DNA from: TWA4 sp034086685
GTDB taxonomy: Bacteria > Bacillota > Clostridia > Lachnospirales > Lachnospiraceae
Assembly (NCBI GenBank): GCA_034086685.1
Contig: JAXDZY010000115.1
Coordinates: forward strand, 1 to 36,400
Direction: 5' to 3'
Length of the DNA stretch: 36,400 nucleotides
The notes under the pieces are model-generated. The model was given only the letters and a program-made list of their open reading frames with translations. It ran no database searches and was not told the origin of the DNA. A program made the translations under genes and the position numbers. Positions within the stretch are counted from its first letter, which is position 1; every line of letters starts with the position of its first letter. Shown here one piece after another: positions 8,073 through 16,576 of this stretch.

Positions 8073-9146
8073 ATGAGGAAAAGATTTTTAAATTCAGGTC
8101 TGGCAACGGTTCTGGCAGCAGTTCTGGCAGTGGGAAGTCTGGCGGGATGCGCAGGAGGCGCCGGTGGTTCCGGCAGTAAGGATGCAGGTACGGAAGCAGG
8201 CAAAAATGATGCTGCAGAAAAGGTGACGATCACCAATGTATCCTATGATCCCACGAGAGAGCTGTATGAACAGTATAATAAAGTATTTGCAGAGCACTGG
8301 AAGGAGAAAACAGGGCAGGAAGTGGAGGTTACACAGTCTCACGGCGGTTCCGGCAAACAGGCGCTGGAGGTTGCCAACGGTCTCGAAGCAGATGTTGTGA
8401 CACTGGCTCTGGAATATGATGTTAAGGCAGTTCAGGATGCCGGTCTTATTGAACCCGGCTGGGTGGATGAATTTGATAAAGACAGTTCTCCCTATACTTC
8501 CACCATTGTTTTTCTGGTGAGAAAGGGAAATCCCAAGAATATTAAGGATTGGGATGATCTTGTAAAGGACGGTATAGGCGTAATCACACCGAATCCCAAA
8601 ACCTCCGGCGGCGCAAGATGGAATTATCTGGCAGCATGGGCATATGCGGATAAACTGTATAACGGTGATGAAACAAAAATCAGGGATTTCATAAAGAAAT
8701 TGTATCAGAATGTACTGGTTCTGGATTCCGGTGCACGCGGAGCTACAACCTCTTTTGTAGAAAACGGTCAGGGTGATGTGCTGCTGGCATGGGAGAATGA
8801 AGCATATCTCTCCATTAAGGATGCTCCAGATGATTATGAGATCGTTACTCCCAGCATCAGTATTCTGGCACAGCCTTCTGTAGCAGTTGTGGATGAAGTT
8901 GTGGATGCGAGAGGTACAAGAGACGTGGCAACAGAATATCTCAGCTACCTGTATTCTGATGAAGCACAGAGAATTGCAGGCGATAATTTCTATCGTCCTT
9001 CCAATGAGGAAATTCTTCAGGAGTATAAAGATACATTTGATCTGGATATCAATCTTGTAACAATTGATGACTTCGGAGGCTGGGATGAAGCTCAGGAGAA
9101 GCATTTTGCAGATGGCGGAATATTTGATCAGATTTATGAACAGTAA
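8073..9146 (+). CDS. cysP: Sulfate ABC transporter substrate-binding lipoprotein
   Basis: A 357-residue extracytoplasmic binding protein that captures sulfate (or thiosulfate) for the CysTWA permease encoded immediately downstream. The N-terminus is a lipoprotein signal with basic start, hydrophobic core and lipobox LAGC (Cys26), so the mature protein is anchored to the outer face of the membrane. The body resembles the Sbp/CysP family: TNVSYDPTRELYEQYN, a SHGGSGKQA segment, and the NPKTSGGARWNYLAAW region typical of the anion site. The start was set at the ATG following GAAAGAGAGG; upstream in-frame codons lie in the leader. The pairing with APS-forming enzymes favours sulfate over molybdate. 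Sbp or CysP naming is a matter of convention. Confidence 0.9.
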   Translation: MRKRFLNSGLATVLAAVLAVGSLAGCAGGAGGSGSKDAGTEAGKNDAAEKVTITNVSYDPTRELYEQYNKVFAEHWKEKTGQEVEVTQSHGGSGKQALEVANGLEADVVTLALEYDVKAVQDAGLIEPGWVDEFDKDSSPYTSTIVFLVRKGNPKNIKDWDDLVKDGIGVITPNPKTSGGARWNYLAAWAYADKLYNGDETKIRDFIKKLYQNVLVLDSGARGATTSFVENGQGDVLLAWENEAYLSIKDAPDDYEIVTPSISILAQPSVAVVDEVVDARGTRDVATEYLSYLYSDEAQRIAGDNFYRPSNEEILQEYKDTFDLDINLVTIDDFGGWDEAQEKHFADGGIFDQIYEQ

Positions 9147-9170
9147 TATGTAAAAGGAGTTATTAAAAAC

Positions 9171-10007
9171 ATGAAGAAAGCCGGTAAAAGAGTGATTCCC
9201 GGTTTTGGGTTGTCCATGGGAGTTACGCTTTCCATATTGAGCTGTGTTGTATTGATTCCTCTGGCATCTCTGGCAGTCTATTCTGCACAGCTGGGAGTAA
9301 AGGAATTTATTGAAGTAGTCACAAGAGCCAGAGTACTGTCCAGTTTTTACGTCAGTTTTCTGACAGCGGCAGCAGCGACTGTCATAAATGCGGTCATGGG
9401 AGTGATCATTGCGTGGGTTCTGGTAAGGTATGATTTTCCCGGCAAACGGATCATGGATGGAATGATTGAACTTCCTTTTGCACTGCCTACTGCTGTGGCA
9501 GGTATTGCATTAACTTCTCTGACATCCGACACAGGACTTGTGGGAAAATTTTTTGCCGGATTTGGTATCCGTATTGCCTATACAAGAATCGGTATCACCG
9601 TTGCTCTGGTGTTTATCGGAATCCCGTTTGTGGTAAGAGCTGTACAGCCGGTGCTGGAAAAGCTTGATTCTTCCTACGAGGAAGCCGCCAGAGCACTGGG
9701 GGCCGGACCGGCTGCCATATTCTGGAAAATAATATTTCCGGAGCTGAAACCGGCACTGTTTACCGGTGCCGGGCTGGCCTTCGGCCGCTGCCTGGGTGAA
9801 TATGGAAGCGTGGTATTTATTGCGGGAAATAAACCTTACTATACGGAAATCACGCCATTGATTATCATGTCGGAACTGCAGGAATATGATTATGCCAGTG
9901 CCACGGCGATTGCTCTTGTCATGCTGGCTGCTTCTTTCCTGATTCTGTTTCTGGTTAATCTGATACAGGCGGGAAATACGAGAATTTTGCAGGGAGGAAA
10001 CAGCTGA
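9171..10007 (+). CDS. cysT: Sulfate ABC transporter permease CysT (CysU)
   Basis: A 278-residue membrane protein with about six hydrophobic segments and the binding-protein-dependent permease signature. The EAA loop (EEAARALGAGPAAIFWKIIFPEL, near residues 170-190) contacts the ATPase. With CysW it forms the heterodimeric transmembrane channel. A family-typical segment, ELPFALPTAVAGIALTSL, is also visible. The preceding gene ends 24 bases upstream and an AAAGGAG site precedes the ATG. The stop codon overlaps the cysW start by one base (TGATG), indicating translational coupling. Length and motifs match sulfate/thiosulfate CysT; the related ModB is shorter and usually unpaired. Confidence 0.92.
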   Translation: MKKAGKRVIPGFGLSMGVTLSILSCVVLIPLASLAVYSAQLGVKEFIEVVTRARVLSSFYVSFLTAAAATVINAVMGVIIAWVLVRYDFPGKRIMDGMIELPFALPTAVAGIALTSLTSDTGLVGKFFAGFGIRIAYTRIGITVALVFIGIPFVVRAVQPVLEKLDSSYEEAARALGAGPAAIFWKIIFPELKPALFTGAGLAFGRCLGEYGSVVFIAGNKPYYTEITPLIIMSELQEYDYASATAIALVMLAASFLILFLVNLIQAGNTRILQGGNS

Positions 10008-10828
10008 TGCAGGAAGAGAGAACGTCATCAAAAATTGTCAAATGGCTGCTTACGGGAATCAGTGTTCTGTTTCTGTTTATAATGCTGCTGCTGCCTCTGT
10101 TTACAGTTGTGGCAGAGGCGCTGCGCAGCGGCTGGGAGGTCTATGTGGAAGCGGTTGCGGATGAATATACCATAAAAGCACTGCAGCTGACCATTGAAGC
10201 AACGGTTATTGCCGTGGCAGTCAACACCGTTTTTGGCTTATTTGCAGCATGGGCTGTTACCAGATTTCATTTTAAAGGGAAAAAACTGCTGACTACGCTG
10301 ATCGATGTGCCGGTTACGGTTTCACCGGTTATCGCCGGTCTGATTTTTATCCTGATTTTCGGTCGTCAAAGTGCTTTGTATCCATATCTTCAGTCCATGG
10401 GAATCAAAGTGGTATTTGCGGTTCCGGGTATTGTGCTGGCAACGGTTTTTGTAACGTTTCCTTTTGTTTCCAGAGAACTGATTCCGGTGCTGGAAGCACA
10501 GGGAACCGATGAAGAAGAAGCCGCCGCATTTATGGGTGCGGGCGGCTGGACGATTTTCAGAAAAATCACCTTCCCTCATATTAAATGGGCATTTGTCTAC
10601 GGGGTTGTATTATGTACTGCCAGGGCAATGGGTGAATTTGGCGCGGTGTCTGTTTTATCCGGCCATCTGCGGGGGAAAACCAATACGCTTCCTCTGCACA
10701 TTGAAATTTTATTTAATGAATTCCAGTATGTTCCGGCTTTCGCCGTATCGTCGATTCTGGTTATTCTGGCCATTATCATACTGGTGATAAGAAGTATTGT
10801 GGAATACCGGGGAAAGAAGGAGGCGTAA
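10007..10828 (+). CDS. cysW: Sulfate ABC transporter permease CysW
   Basis: A 273-residue permease paralogous to the upstream CysT, with about six membrane segments and its own EAA loop (EEEAAAFMGAGGWTIFRKITFPHI). The family motif DVPVTVSPVIAGLIFILIFG is followed by the characteristic GRQSALYP loop, as expected of CysW. The C-terminal ARAMGEFGAVSVLSGHLRGKT stretch is strongly conserved among CysW proteins. It overlaps cysT by one base and is followed one base later by the cysA start, so the three transport genes are tightly coupled. It acts in the cytoplasmic membrane with CysT and two CysA subunits. Confidence 0.92.
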   Translation: MQEERTSSKIVKWLLTGISVLFLFIMLLLPLFTVVAEALRSGWEVYVEAVADEYTIKALQLTIEATVIAVAVNTVFGLFAAWAVTRFHFKGKKLLTTLIDVPVTVSPVIAGLIFILIFGRQSALYPYLQSMGIKVVFAVPGIVLATVFVTFPFVSRELIPVLEAQGTDEEEAAAFMGAGGWTIFRKITFPHIKWAFVYGVVLCTARAMGEFGAVSVLSGHLRGKTNTLPLHIEILFNEFQYVPAFAVSSILVILAIIILVIRSIVEYRGKKEA

Positions 10829-10829
10829 C

Positions 10830-11888
10830 ATGTACGTTGAATTAAGAGATATTAATAAAAAATTCGGAAATTATAAAGCCTCCGATCATGTGAGCTTCGG
10901 CATTGAAAAAGGGAAGCTGATTGGGCTTTTAGGTCCCAGCGGCAGCGGGAAAACAACGATCCTGCGAATGATCGCCGGACTGGAAAATCCTGACAGCGGT
11001 GAAATTGTAATTGATGGTAAAATTGTAAATAATATACCGGCCAGTCAGCGGGGAATCGGGTTTGTATTTCAGAATTATGCTCTTTTCCGCTATATGACCG
11101 TATTTGATAATATAGCTTTCGGATTGAAGGTTCAGAAGGAAGATAAACAGAAAATTAAGGAAAGGGTCGGCGAACTGATCCGGCTCATCGGTCTGGAGGG
11201 GCTGGAAAAACGTTATCCCAGCCAGTTGTCCGGCGGTCAGAGGCAGAGAGTGGCATTTGCCAGAGCACTGGCACCCAATCCCCAGCTGCTTTTGCTGGAT
11301 GAGCCGTTTGCTGCCATCGATGCCAAAGTCAGGCAGGAGCTTCGGAGCTGGCTGAAGGACATGATTGAAAAACTGGGAATTACCAGTATTTTTGTAACAC
11401 ATGATCAGGACGAGGCCATTGAAGTGGCAGATGAGATCATCATTACCAACCGGGGACGGGTGGAACAGATCGGTACTCCGCTGGAAATTTACCGGAATCC
11501 GCAGACTGCGTTTACCGCATCCTTTTTCGGGCAGACTTCCATACTGGAAGATTATCATGATTTTGTGAATTTCGAAGATGTTCCCGGAGCGGAACATGCC
11601 ATTGTCCGTCCGGAATTTGTCAGTGTCCGGAAAAAGGACGAAGTGCAGAGGTTCAAAAGCTCCGCATCGGAGGGAATTGTAGAACGAACTGCTTTCCGCG
11701 GAGATAAAATCGAACTCCGCATCCGGGTCAACAACTCGGTTCTCGTGGCAAGACGGGGGCTGGAGGAAAGTCCCATAGAGGTGGGAGAAACGGTGAATGT
11801 TTTCCTGTACCGTATCTTTGTAACTGCCGGGGACCGGGCATATCTGGTGGAAAATCAGTCCCTGAAGGACGATTCCGTATTTATCTAA
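10830..11888 (+). CDS. cysA: Sulfate ABC transporter ATP-binding protein
   Basis: A 352-residue ATPase that powers sulfate import. It shows Walker A GPSGSGKTT, the Q-loop VFQNYALF, the signature LSGGQRQRVAFARAL, Walker B LLLLDEP, the D-loop and the switch histidine in FVTHDQDEA. The last third (about 240-352) is a TOBE-type regulatory domain, as in CysA/PotA/MalK proteins. The start was set at MYVELRD, preceded by AAGGAGG with 8 bases to ATG; the longer in-frame start inside cysW lacks a site. FRYMTVFDNIAFGL is the usual helical-domain contact to the permease. It lies between cysW and aprA with short gaps, so it shares the operon transcript. Confidence 0.93.
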   Translation: MYVELRDINKKFGNYKASDHVSFGIEKGKLIGLLGPSGSGKTTILRMIAGLENPDSGEIVIDGKIVNNIPASQRGIGFVFQNYALFRYMTVFDNIAFGLKVQKEDKQKIKERVGELIRLIGLEGLEKRYPSQLSGGQRQRVAFARALAPNPQLLLLDEPFAAIDAKVRQELRSWLKDMIEKLGITSIFVTHDQDEAIEVADEIIITNRGRVEQIGTPLEIYRNPQTAFTASFFGQTSILEDYHDFVNFEDVPGAEHAIVRPEFVSVRKKDEVQRFKSSASEGIVERTAFRGDKIELRIRVNNSVLVARRGLEESPIEVGETVNVFLYRIFVTAGDRAYLVENQSLKDDSVFI

Positions 11889-11910
11889 GCAGAAAGGACA
11901 AAACCGAATC

Positions 11911-13611
11911 ATGGAGACCGTAAAAATCACGACGGATGTGTTGATTATCGGAGGCGGAACAGCCGGATGTTTTGCGGCAGTCACGCTGGGAAGGAAAAGC
12001 GGGCTGAATGTGGTTATTGCAGAAAAGGCCAATATCCGGCGCAGCGGCTGTCTGGCAGCAGGTGTAAATGCCATTAACGCCTACATAACAAAAGGAAGAG
12101 TTCCTCAGGATTACGTGGATTACGCGAAAAAGGATGCGGACGGGATCGTCCGCGAGGATCTGCTTTTATCCATGTCAGAACGCCTGAATCACGTGACAGA
12201 GGAAATGGAAGCTCTGGGTCTGGTGATTTTGAAAGATGAGAATGGTGATTATGTCACCAGAGGAAACCGCAATATAAAAATCAACGGAGAAAATATCAAG
12301 CCCATTCTGGCGGATGCTGTGTCTGCACAGAAAAATGTAAGAGTACTGAATCATGTGAATATAACTGATCTCAAGGTGGCTGCCGGAAGAGCTGCAGGTG
12401 CCTGGGGATTTGATGTAAATAAGGAAATTTTTTACGATATTGATGCAGGTGCGGTGATCTGTGCCACCGGCGGTGCAGCCGGTCTTTACCGGCCCAATAA
12501 TCCGGGATTTTCCCGGCATAAAATGTGGTATCCGCCTTTTAATACAGGTGCCGGCTATGCCATGGGACTTCGTGCAGGTGCGGAAATGACCACATTTGAA
12601 ATGCGTTTTATTGCTCTGCGCTGCAAGGATACCATCGCTCCCACAGGGACAATTGCACAGGGAGTCGGTGCCAGGCAGATAAACAGCCGCGGAGAGGTTT
12701 ACGAAAGCCGTTACGGACTGACGACATCCCAGCGGGTATATGGTACTGTCATGGAAAACAGGGAAGGACGGGGACCCTGCTATCTGCGTACGGAACATAT
12801 TTCCGGAGAGCAGGAGCAGGATCTTTATAAGGCTTATCTGAACATGGCACCCGGCCAGACACTGAAATGGCTGGAATCCGGCAAAGGGCCTTCTTCGGAG
12901 AATGTGGAGATCGAAGGAACGGAACCGTACATTGTGGGCGGGCACACGGCCAGCGGCTACTGGGTGGATCAGAATAGGCAGACCACCATAAAAGGGCTTT
13001 ACGCCGCAGGAGATGTGGCGGGGGGATGTCCCCAGAAATATGTTACAGGAGCACTGGCAGAAGGTGAGATCGCAGCAGAAGCGGTCATGGATTATGTGAA
13101 AAAACTGTACAGTGGACATACAGAAGATGAACACGGTGCCTGCGGGGAATCAGAAACAAAAAAAGCGGAATATGAGGCTTTTCTGAACAGAAAATCTTCC
13201 CTTCTGACTGCAGAGCAGCTGGAGGAGACCATGCAGAAGATCATGGATCAGTATGCAGGAGGTATCAGCACAGATTATCAGTACAATGAAACAAAGCTTA
13301 AGCTGGCTGCAGAAAAAATCGAAGCCACGGAACTTCTTGCAAAGGAGCTTTCAGCGGAAGATATGGATGATCTTCTTAGGATTTATGAGCTGAAAGAGCG
13401 TCTGCTGGTGTGCCGGGCAGTCATTGCCCATCTCATGGCAAGAAAGGAAACGCGCTGGCACAGCTTTGCGGAAAATACAGATTATCCTGAAAAATCGGAT
13501 GAGTGGCTGAAATATGTAAATTCCAGAATGAGAGATGGAAAAATAGAAATTATTTATCGGGATCTGGTTACGGGAGGAAAGACATATGAGCATTCGGATT
13601 CAGAAAGATAA
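11911..13611 (+). CDS. aprA: Adenylylsulfate (APS) reductase alpha subunit, assimilatory
   Basis: A 566-residue FAD enzyme of the fumarate reductase fold that reduces adenosine 5'-phosphosulfate to sulfite and AMP with electrons from the AprB ferredoxin. The FAD motif GGGTAG is at residues 14-19. Segments align by eye with dissimilatory AprA: AAGVNAINAY, a WYPPFNTGAGYAM segment, AGAEMTTFEMRF and IVGGHTASGYW. N56, R237 and H345 appear to match known active-site residues of Archaeoglobus AprA (eye alignment, not computed). It is shorter than dissimilatory AprA (about 640-660). The C-terminal 150 residues are the helical capping domain. It sits between sulfate import and ATP sulfurylase genes and has no qmo or dsr neighbours, which points to an assimilatory role. 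It overlaps aprB by 26 bases. Confidence 0.85.
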   Translation: METVKITTDVLIIGGGTAGCFAAVTLGRKSGLNVVIAEKANIRRSGCLAAGVNAINAYITKGRVPQDYVDYAKKDADGIVREDLLLSMSERLNHVTEEMEALGLVILKDENGDYVTRGNRNIKINGENIKPILADAVSAQKNVRVLNHVNITDLKVAAGRAAGAWGFDVNKEIFYDIDAGAVICATGGAAGLYRPNNPGFSRHKMWYPPFNTGAGYAMGLRAGAEMTTFEMRFIALRCKDTIAPTGTIAQGVGARQINSRGEVYESRYGLTTSQRVYGTVMENREGRGPCYLRTEHISGEQEQDLYKAYLNMAPGQTLKWLESGKGPSSENVEIEGTEPYIVGGHTASGYWVDQNRQTTIKGLYAAGDVAGGCPQKYVTGALAEGEIAAEAVMDYVKKLYSGHTEDEHGACGESETKKAEYEAFLNRKSSLLTAEQLEETMQKIMDQYAGGISTDYQYNETKLKLAAEKIEATELLAKELSAEDMDDLLRIYELKERLLVCRAVIAHLMARKETRWHSFAENTDYPEKSDEWLKYVNSRMRDGKIEIIYRDLVTGGKTYEHSDSER

Positions 13612-13900
13612 ATGTGTCGGCTGCAGGCGGTGTGTGGAGGTCTGTCCGGGAAATCTGATTAAAACGGATGAAAATGGAAAGGCACAGATCCGCCATGTGA
13701 AAGACTGCTGGGGATGCACCTCCTGTATCAAGGAATGCAGAGCAGATGCCATCCTTTTTTATCTGGGACCGGACATGGGAGGAAGAGGAAGTACTTTAAC
13801 CGTATCGGAAAAAGATGGTATCAGCACATGGAAGATTAAAGATCTGCAGGGACACGTGCAGGTACTGGAGGTCAATAAAAAAGCGGCAAATAAATACTGA
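13586..13900 (+). CDS. aprB: APS reductase beta subunit (2x[4Fe-4S] ferredoxin)
   Basis: A 104-residue ferredoxin-like partner of AprA that passes electrons to the flavin. Cluster motif 1 is CVGCRRCVEVCPG near residues 10-22 and cluster motif 2 is CWGCTSCIKEC near residues 45-55, with a Trp after the first Cys of the second motif as in known AprB. The C-terminal tail (about 60-104) is much shorter than the tail of dissimilatory AprB, which is about 150 residues long and wraps around AprA. The ATG lies 8 bases after GGAGG, within the end of aprA (26-base overlap), consistent with fixed stoichiometry. The electron donor is not visible in the window. Confidence 0.85.
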   Translation: MSIRIQKDKCVGCRRCVEVCPGNLIKTDENGKAQIRHVKDCWGCTSCIKECRADAILFYLGPDMGGRGSTLTVSEKDGISTWKIKDLQGHVQVLEVNKKAANKY

Positions 13901-13917
13901 CAGGAGAGGAGAACAGT

Positions 13918-14817
13918 ATGAGTGAGTTATCACATCTTGATAAACTGGAAGCAGAAGCAATCTATATCATCAGGGAGGTGGCGGCAGAATGTGAAAAACC
14001 GGTTATGCTTTATTCAATCGGCAAAGACAGCTCCGTCATGCTTCATCTGGCCATGAAGGCATTTTATCCGGAAAAACCTCCTTTTCCTTTTCTTCACGTG
14101 GATACCACATGGAAATTCAGGGAAATGATCCGGTTCCGCGATGAAATTGCAGAGGAGCTGGGTATTGAGATGCTGGTTTATACAAATCAGGATGGTGTAA
14201 AAGCAGGAATCAATCCTTTTGACCATGGCTCGGCTTATACGGATATTATGAAAACGCAGGCTCTGAAACAGGCGTTAAATAAATACGGTTTTACAGCAGC
14301 ATTCGGCGGAGGACGCCGGGATGAGGAAAAATCCCGTGCAAAAGAGAGGATATTTTCTTTCCGCAATTCGGCACAGGCATGGGATCCCAAAAATCAGAGA
14401 CCTGAAATGTGGAAGCTTTATAACACAAAGATCCAGAAAGGAGAAAGCATTCGTGTCTTTCCTATTTCCAACTGGACAGAAAATGATATCTGGCAGTATA
14501 TCCGCAGAGAGAACATAAAAATCGTTCCCCTGTATTTTGCAAAGGAAAGGCCGGTCATTTACCGGGACGGAAATATTATCATGGTGGATGATGACAGGCT
14601 GAAGCTGCGGGAGGGAGAGAAGGTCGAATACAAAAAAGTGCGCTTCCGCACGCTTGGCTGTTATCCGCTTACCGGAGGAATTGAGTCAGATGCAGATACA
14701 CTTGATGCAATTATCCGGGAGACATTAAGTGCAGTATCATCGGAACGGACAAGCCGGGTGATCGATCATGAAGCCTCGGGCAGTATGGAAAGAAGAAAAA
14801 GGGAAGGATATTTCTAG
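13918..14817 (+). CDS. cysD: Sulfate adenylyltransferase subunit 2
   Basis: A 299-residue N-type ATP pyrophosphatase that adenylylates sulfate to APS with ATP, driven by GTP hydrolysis in its partner CysN. The PP-loop is the CysD variant SIGKDS (residues 33-38). Downstream motifs include PFPFLHVDTTWKF, FGGGRRDEEKSRAKER and FPISNWTENDIWQYI, all typical of CysD/CysH-fold enzymes. The RRDEEKSRAKERIFSFR stretch separates it from APS/PAPS reductase CysH. The length matches E. coli CysD (302). The gene follows aprB by 17 bases with AGGAGAGG before the ATG, and its stop is one base before the chosen cysN start. Confidence 0.95.
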   Translation: MSELSHLDKLEAEAIYIIREVAAECEKPVMLYSIGKDSSVMLHLAMKAFYPEKPPFPFLHVDTTWKFREMIRFRDEIAEELGIEMLVYTNQDGVKAGINPFDHGSAYTDIMKTQALKQALNKYGFTAAFGGGRRDEEKSRAKERIFSFRNSAQAWDPKNQRPEMWKLYNTKIQKGESIRVFPISNWTENDIWQYIRRENIKIVPLYFAKERPVIYRDGNIIMVDDDRLKLREGEKVEYKKVRFRTLGCYPLTGGIESDADTLDAIIRETLSAVSSERTSRVIDHEASGSMERRKREGYF

Positions 14818-14818
14818 A

Positions 14819-16465
14819 ATGAAGGGATTATTAAAATTTATTACCTGCGGAAGCGTAGATGATGGAAAATCGACATTAATCGGTCATATTCTTTATGATG
14901 CCAAGCTTCTTTACACTGATCAGGAGAAGGCTCTGGAGCTGGATTCGCGGGTGGGAAGCCGGGAAGGAAAGATTGACTACTCACTGCTGCTGGACGGACT
15001 GATGGCAGAACGTGAACAGGGAATCACCATCGATGTGGCCTACCGGTACTTTACAACAGACAGGAGAAGCTTCATTGTGGCTGATACGCCCGGTCATGAA
15101 GAATATACCCGTAATATGGCGGTAGGTGCGTCATTTGCCAATCTGGCGATTATCCTGGTGGATGCAAAACAGGGGGTTCTGGTACAGACCAGGCGCCACG
15201 CCAGAATCTGTGCACTGATGGGCATCCGCTATTTTGTATTTGCAGTCAATAAAATGGATCTGGTGGATTACAGTGAGGCACGTTTCCGTGAAATAGAAAA
15301 GCAGATTGAACAGCTTTCGGCAGAGCTTTCACTGGAAAATGTGGAAATTATCCCTGTCTCTGCCACGGAAGGGGATAATGTGACTGCAAGGTCGGAAAAT
15401 ATCTTCTGGTATCAGGGACCTGCACTTTTGCCGTACCTGGAAAATGTGGATATTTCGGATGCGGCTGAGGAGAAAGGCTTTTATATGCCCGTGCAGCGTG
15501 TGTGCCGCCCGAGTCATGAATTCCGTGGTTTTCAGGGGCAGATCGAATCCGGCAGAATCCGGACGGGTGATCTGATTACGGCATTTCCCAGCAGGGAACA
15601 GGCTCATGTGAAAAGTATTCTTGTGGGTGACCGGGAAGCAGATGAGGCTTTTAAGGGACAGCCGGTTACGATTCAGCTGGATCGGGAAGTGGATGTGTCC
15701 AGAGGGTGTGTTCTGTCGGCAGATTCCGATATCCGGACGGTCACATCCGTTACAGCAACGCTTTTATGGATGGACGACAGCCGTCTGGAACCCGGAAAAA
15801 ATTATTTCATCAAGCTGGGAACAAGAATGCTTCTGGGAACGGTGGAACGAATCCAGTATTCTGTTGATGTGAATACGGGAGAGAAGAAAAAAACAGACGT
15901 ATTAAGCAAAAATGAAATTGCTTCCTGCGTTTTATCATTCTCGGATAAGGTGGCTGCCGATGAATTCAGGAAACATAAAACTCTTGGAGAACTGATTCTC
16001 ATTGACCAGGTCACCAATATGACTTCTGCCTGCGGTGTGATTACGCAGCTGCAGTCTCAGTCCGGCGATCTGGATGAAAGGAAAGTGGACAGAACCTTCC
16101 GTTCCGTACTGAAACGCCAGACACCTGTTACCGTGGAATTCCCGGTGGGAAAAGAGGGAATCACCATGCAGACAGTTGAAGAGGTTGAGAGAAAGCTCGG
16201 CTCTTGTGGAAAGCATACGTATCTGTACGCCCCTGCTGCCGGCGAGGATTTTGCCCGTACGGTCCGCCACCTGAATGAAGCCGGGCTGGTGGTTCTTCTG
16301 GCAGCAGCTGATCAGAAGGAAGCAGATGATGCACTGAGCGGATATGATTTCTATTACAGCGGCTGGCAGCGGAAAATCGGTACTGCAGTTAATGAAATTG
16401 CAGATTTTATTAAGAAAATATCAGCATTTACTGCAGGAGATTCCGTGGACCGGGACTATATATAA
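14819..16465 (+). CDS. cysN: Sulfate adenylyltransferase subunit 1 (GTPase)
   Basis: A 548-residue GTPase whose hydrolysis drives APS formation by CysD. The GTP-binding motifs are complete: G1 GSVDDGKST (11-19), the switch segment EREQGITIDVAYRYF, G3 DTPGHEEY and G4 NKMD. Two EF-Tu-like beta-barrel domains follow. The last 90-100 residues carry an extra domain ending YSGWQRKIGT that may correspond to the CysC-like or C-terminal portion seen in some fused proteins, but no APS-kinase P-loop is visible, so it is not a functional CysC. The start was set at MKGLLKFITCG, one base after the cysD stop, with GGGAAGGA upstream; a start 51 bases earlier overlapping cysD is possible. PAPS is not needed because AprAB uses APS directly. 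Confidence 0.92.
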   Translation: MKGLLKFITCGSVDDGKSTLIGHILYDAKLLYTDQEKALELDSRVGSREGKIDYSLLLDGLMAEREQGITIDVAYRYFTTDRRSFIVADTPGHEEYTRNMAVGASFANLAIILVDAKQGVLVQTRRHARICALMGIRYFVFAVNKMDLVDYSEARFREIEKQIEQLSAELSLENVEIIPVSATEGDNVTARSENIFWYQGPALLPYLENVDISDAAEEKGFYMPVQRVCRPSHEFRGFQGQIESGRIRTGDLITAFPSREQAHVKSILVGDREADEAFKGQPVTIQLDREVDVSRGCVLSADSDIRTVTSVTATLLWMDDSRLEPGKNYFIKLGTRMLLGTVERIQYSVDVNTGEKKKTDVLSKNEIASCVLSFSDKVAADEFRKHKTLGELILIDQVTNMTSACGVITQLQSQSGDLDERKVDRTFRSVLKRQTPVTVEFPVGKEGITMQTVEEVERKLGSCGKHTYLYAPAAGEDFARTVRHLNEAGLVVLLAAADQKEADDALSGYDFYYSGWQRKIGTAVNEIADFIKKISAFTAGDSVDRDYI

Positions 16466-16494
16466 GTATAAATTGGAATTAATAAAAAATATAC

Positions 16495-16523
16495 TTGACA
16501 AATCGGAATAATAGGTATAAGAT
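16495..16523 (+). promoter_or_regulatory. cysK promoter with the shared sulfur motif
   Basis: The -35 TTGACA (16495-16500) and -10 TAAGAT (16518-16523) are 17 bases apart. The whole block from 16491 is nearly identical to the cysP promoter, and the spacer again holds AATCGGAATA and GGTATAA. The downstream leaders also share AAAAACATA and AAGTAGGAA. It gives cysK, the regulator and the small protein their own start although they follow cysN closely. Confidence 0.75.
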
Positions 16524-16576
16524 AATAACAACAACAAAAACATATTAAACAAGTAGGAAATATAGGAGAAAGAAAG

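Noticed and set aside
8094..9104. 336-codon minus-strand frame across cysP
   Set aside because: It is antisense to a clear lipoprotein-binding-protein gene, has no ribosome site and no recognisable motif, and its composition is that expected from the complement of a biased coding strand.
10929..12074. 381-codon minus-strand frame across cysA
   Set aside because: It is antisense to an ATPase with complete motifs and spans the cysA/aprA junction. No independent support.
12175..13134. 319-codon minus-strand frame across aprA
   Set aside because: Antisense shadow of the aprA gene with no family features.
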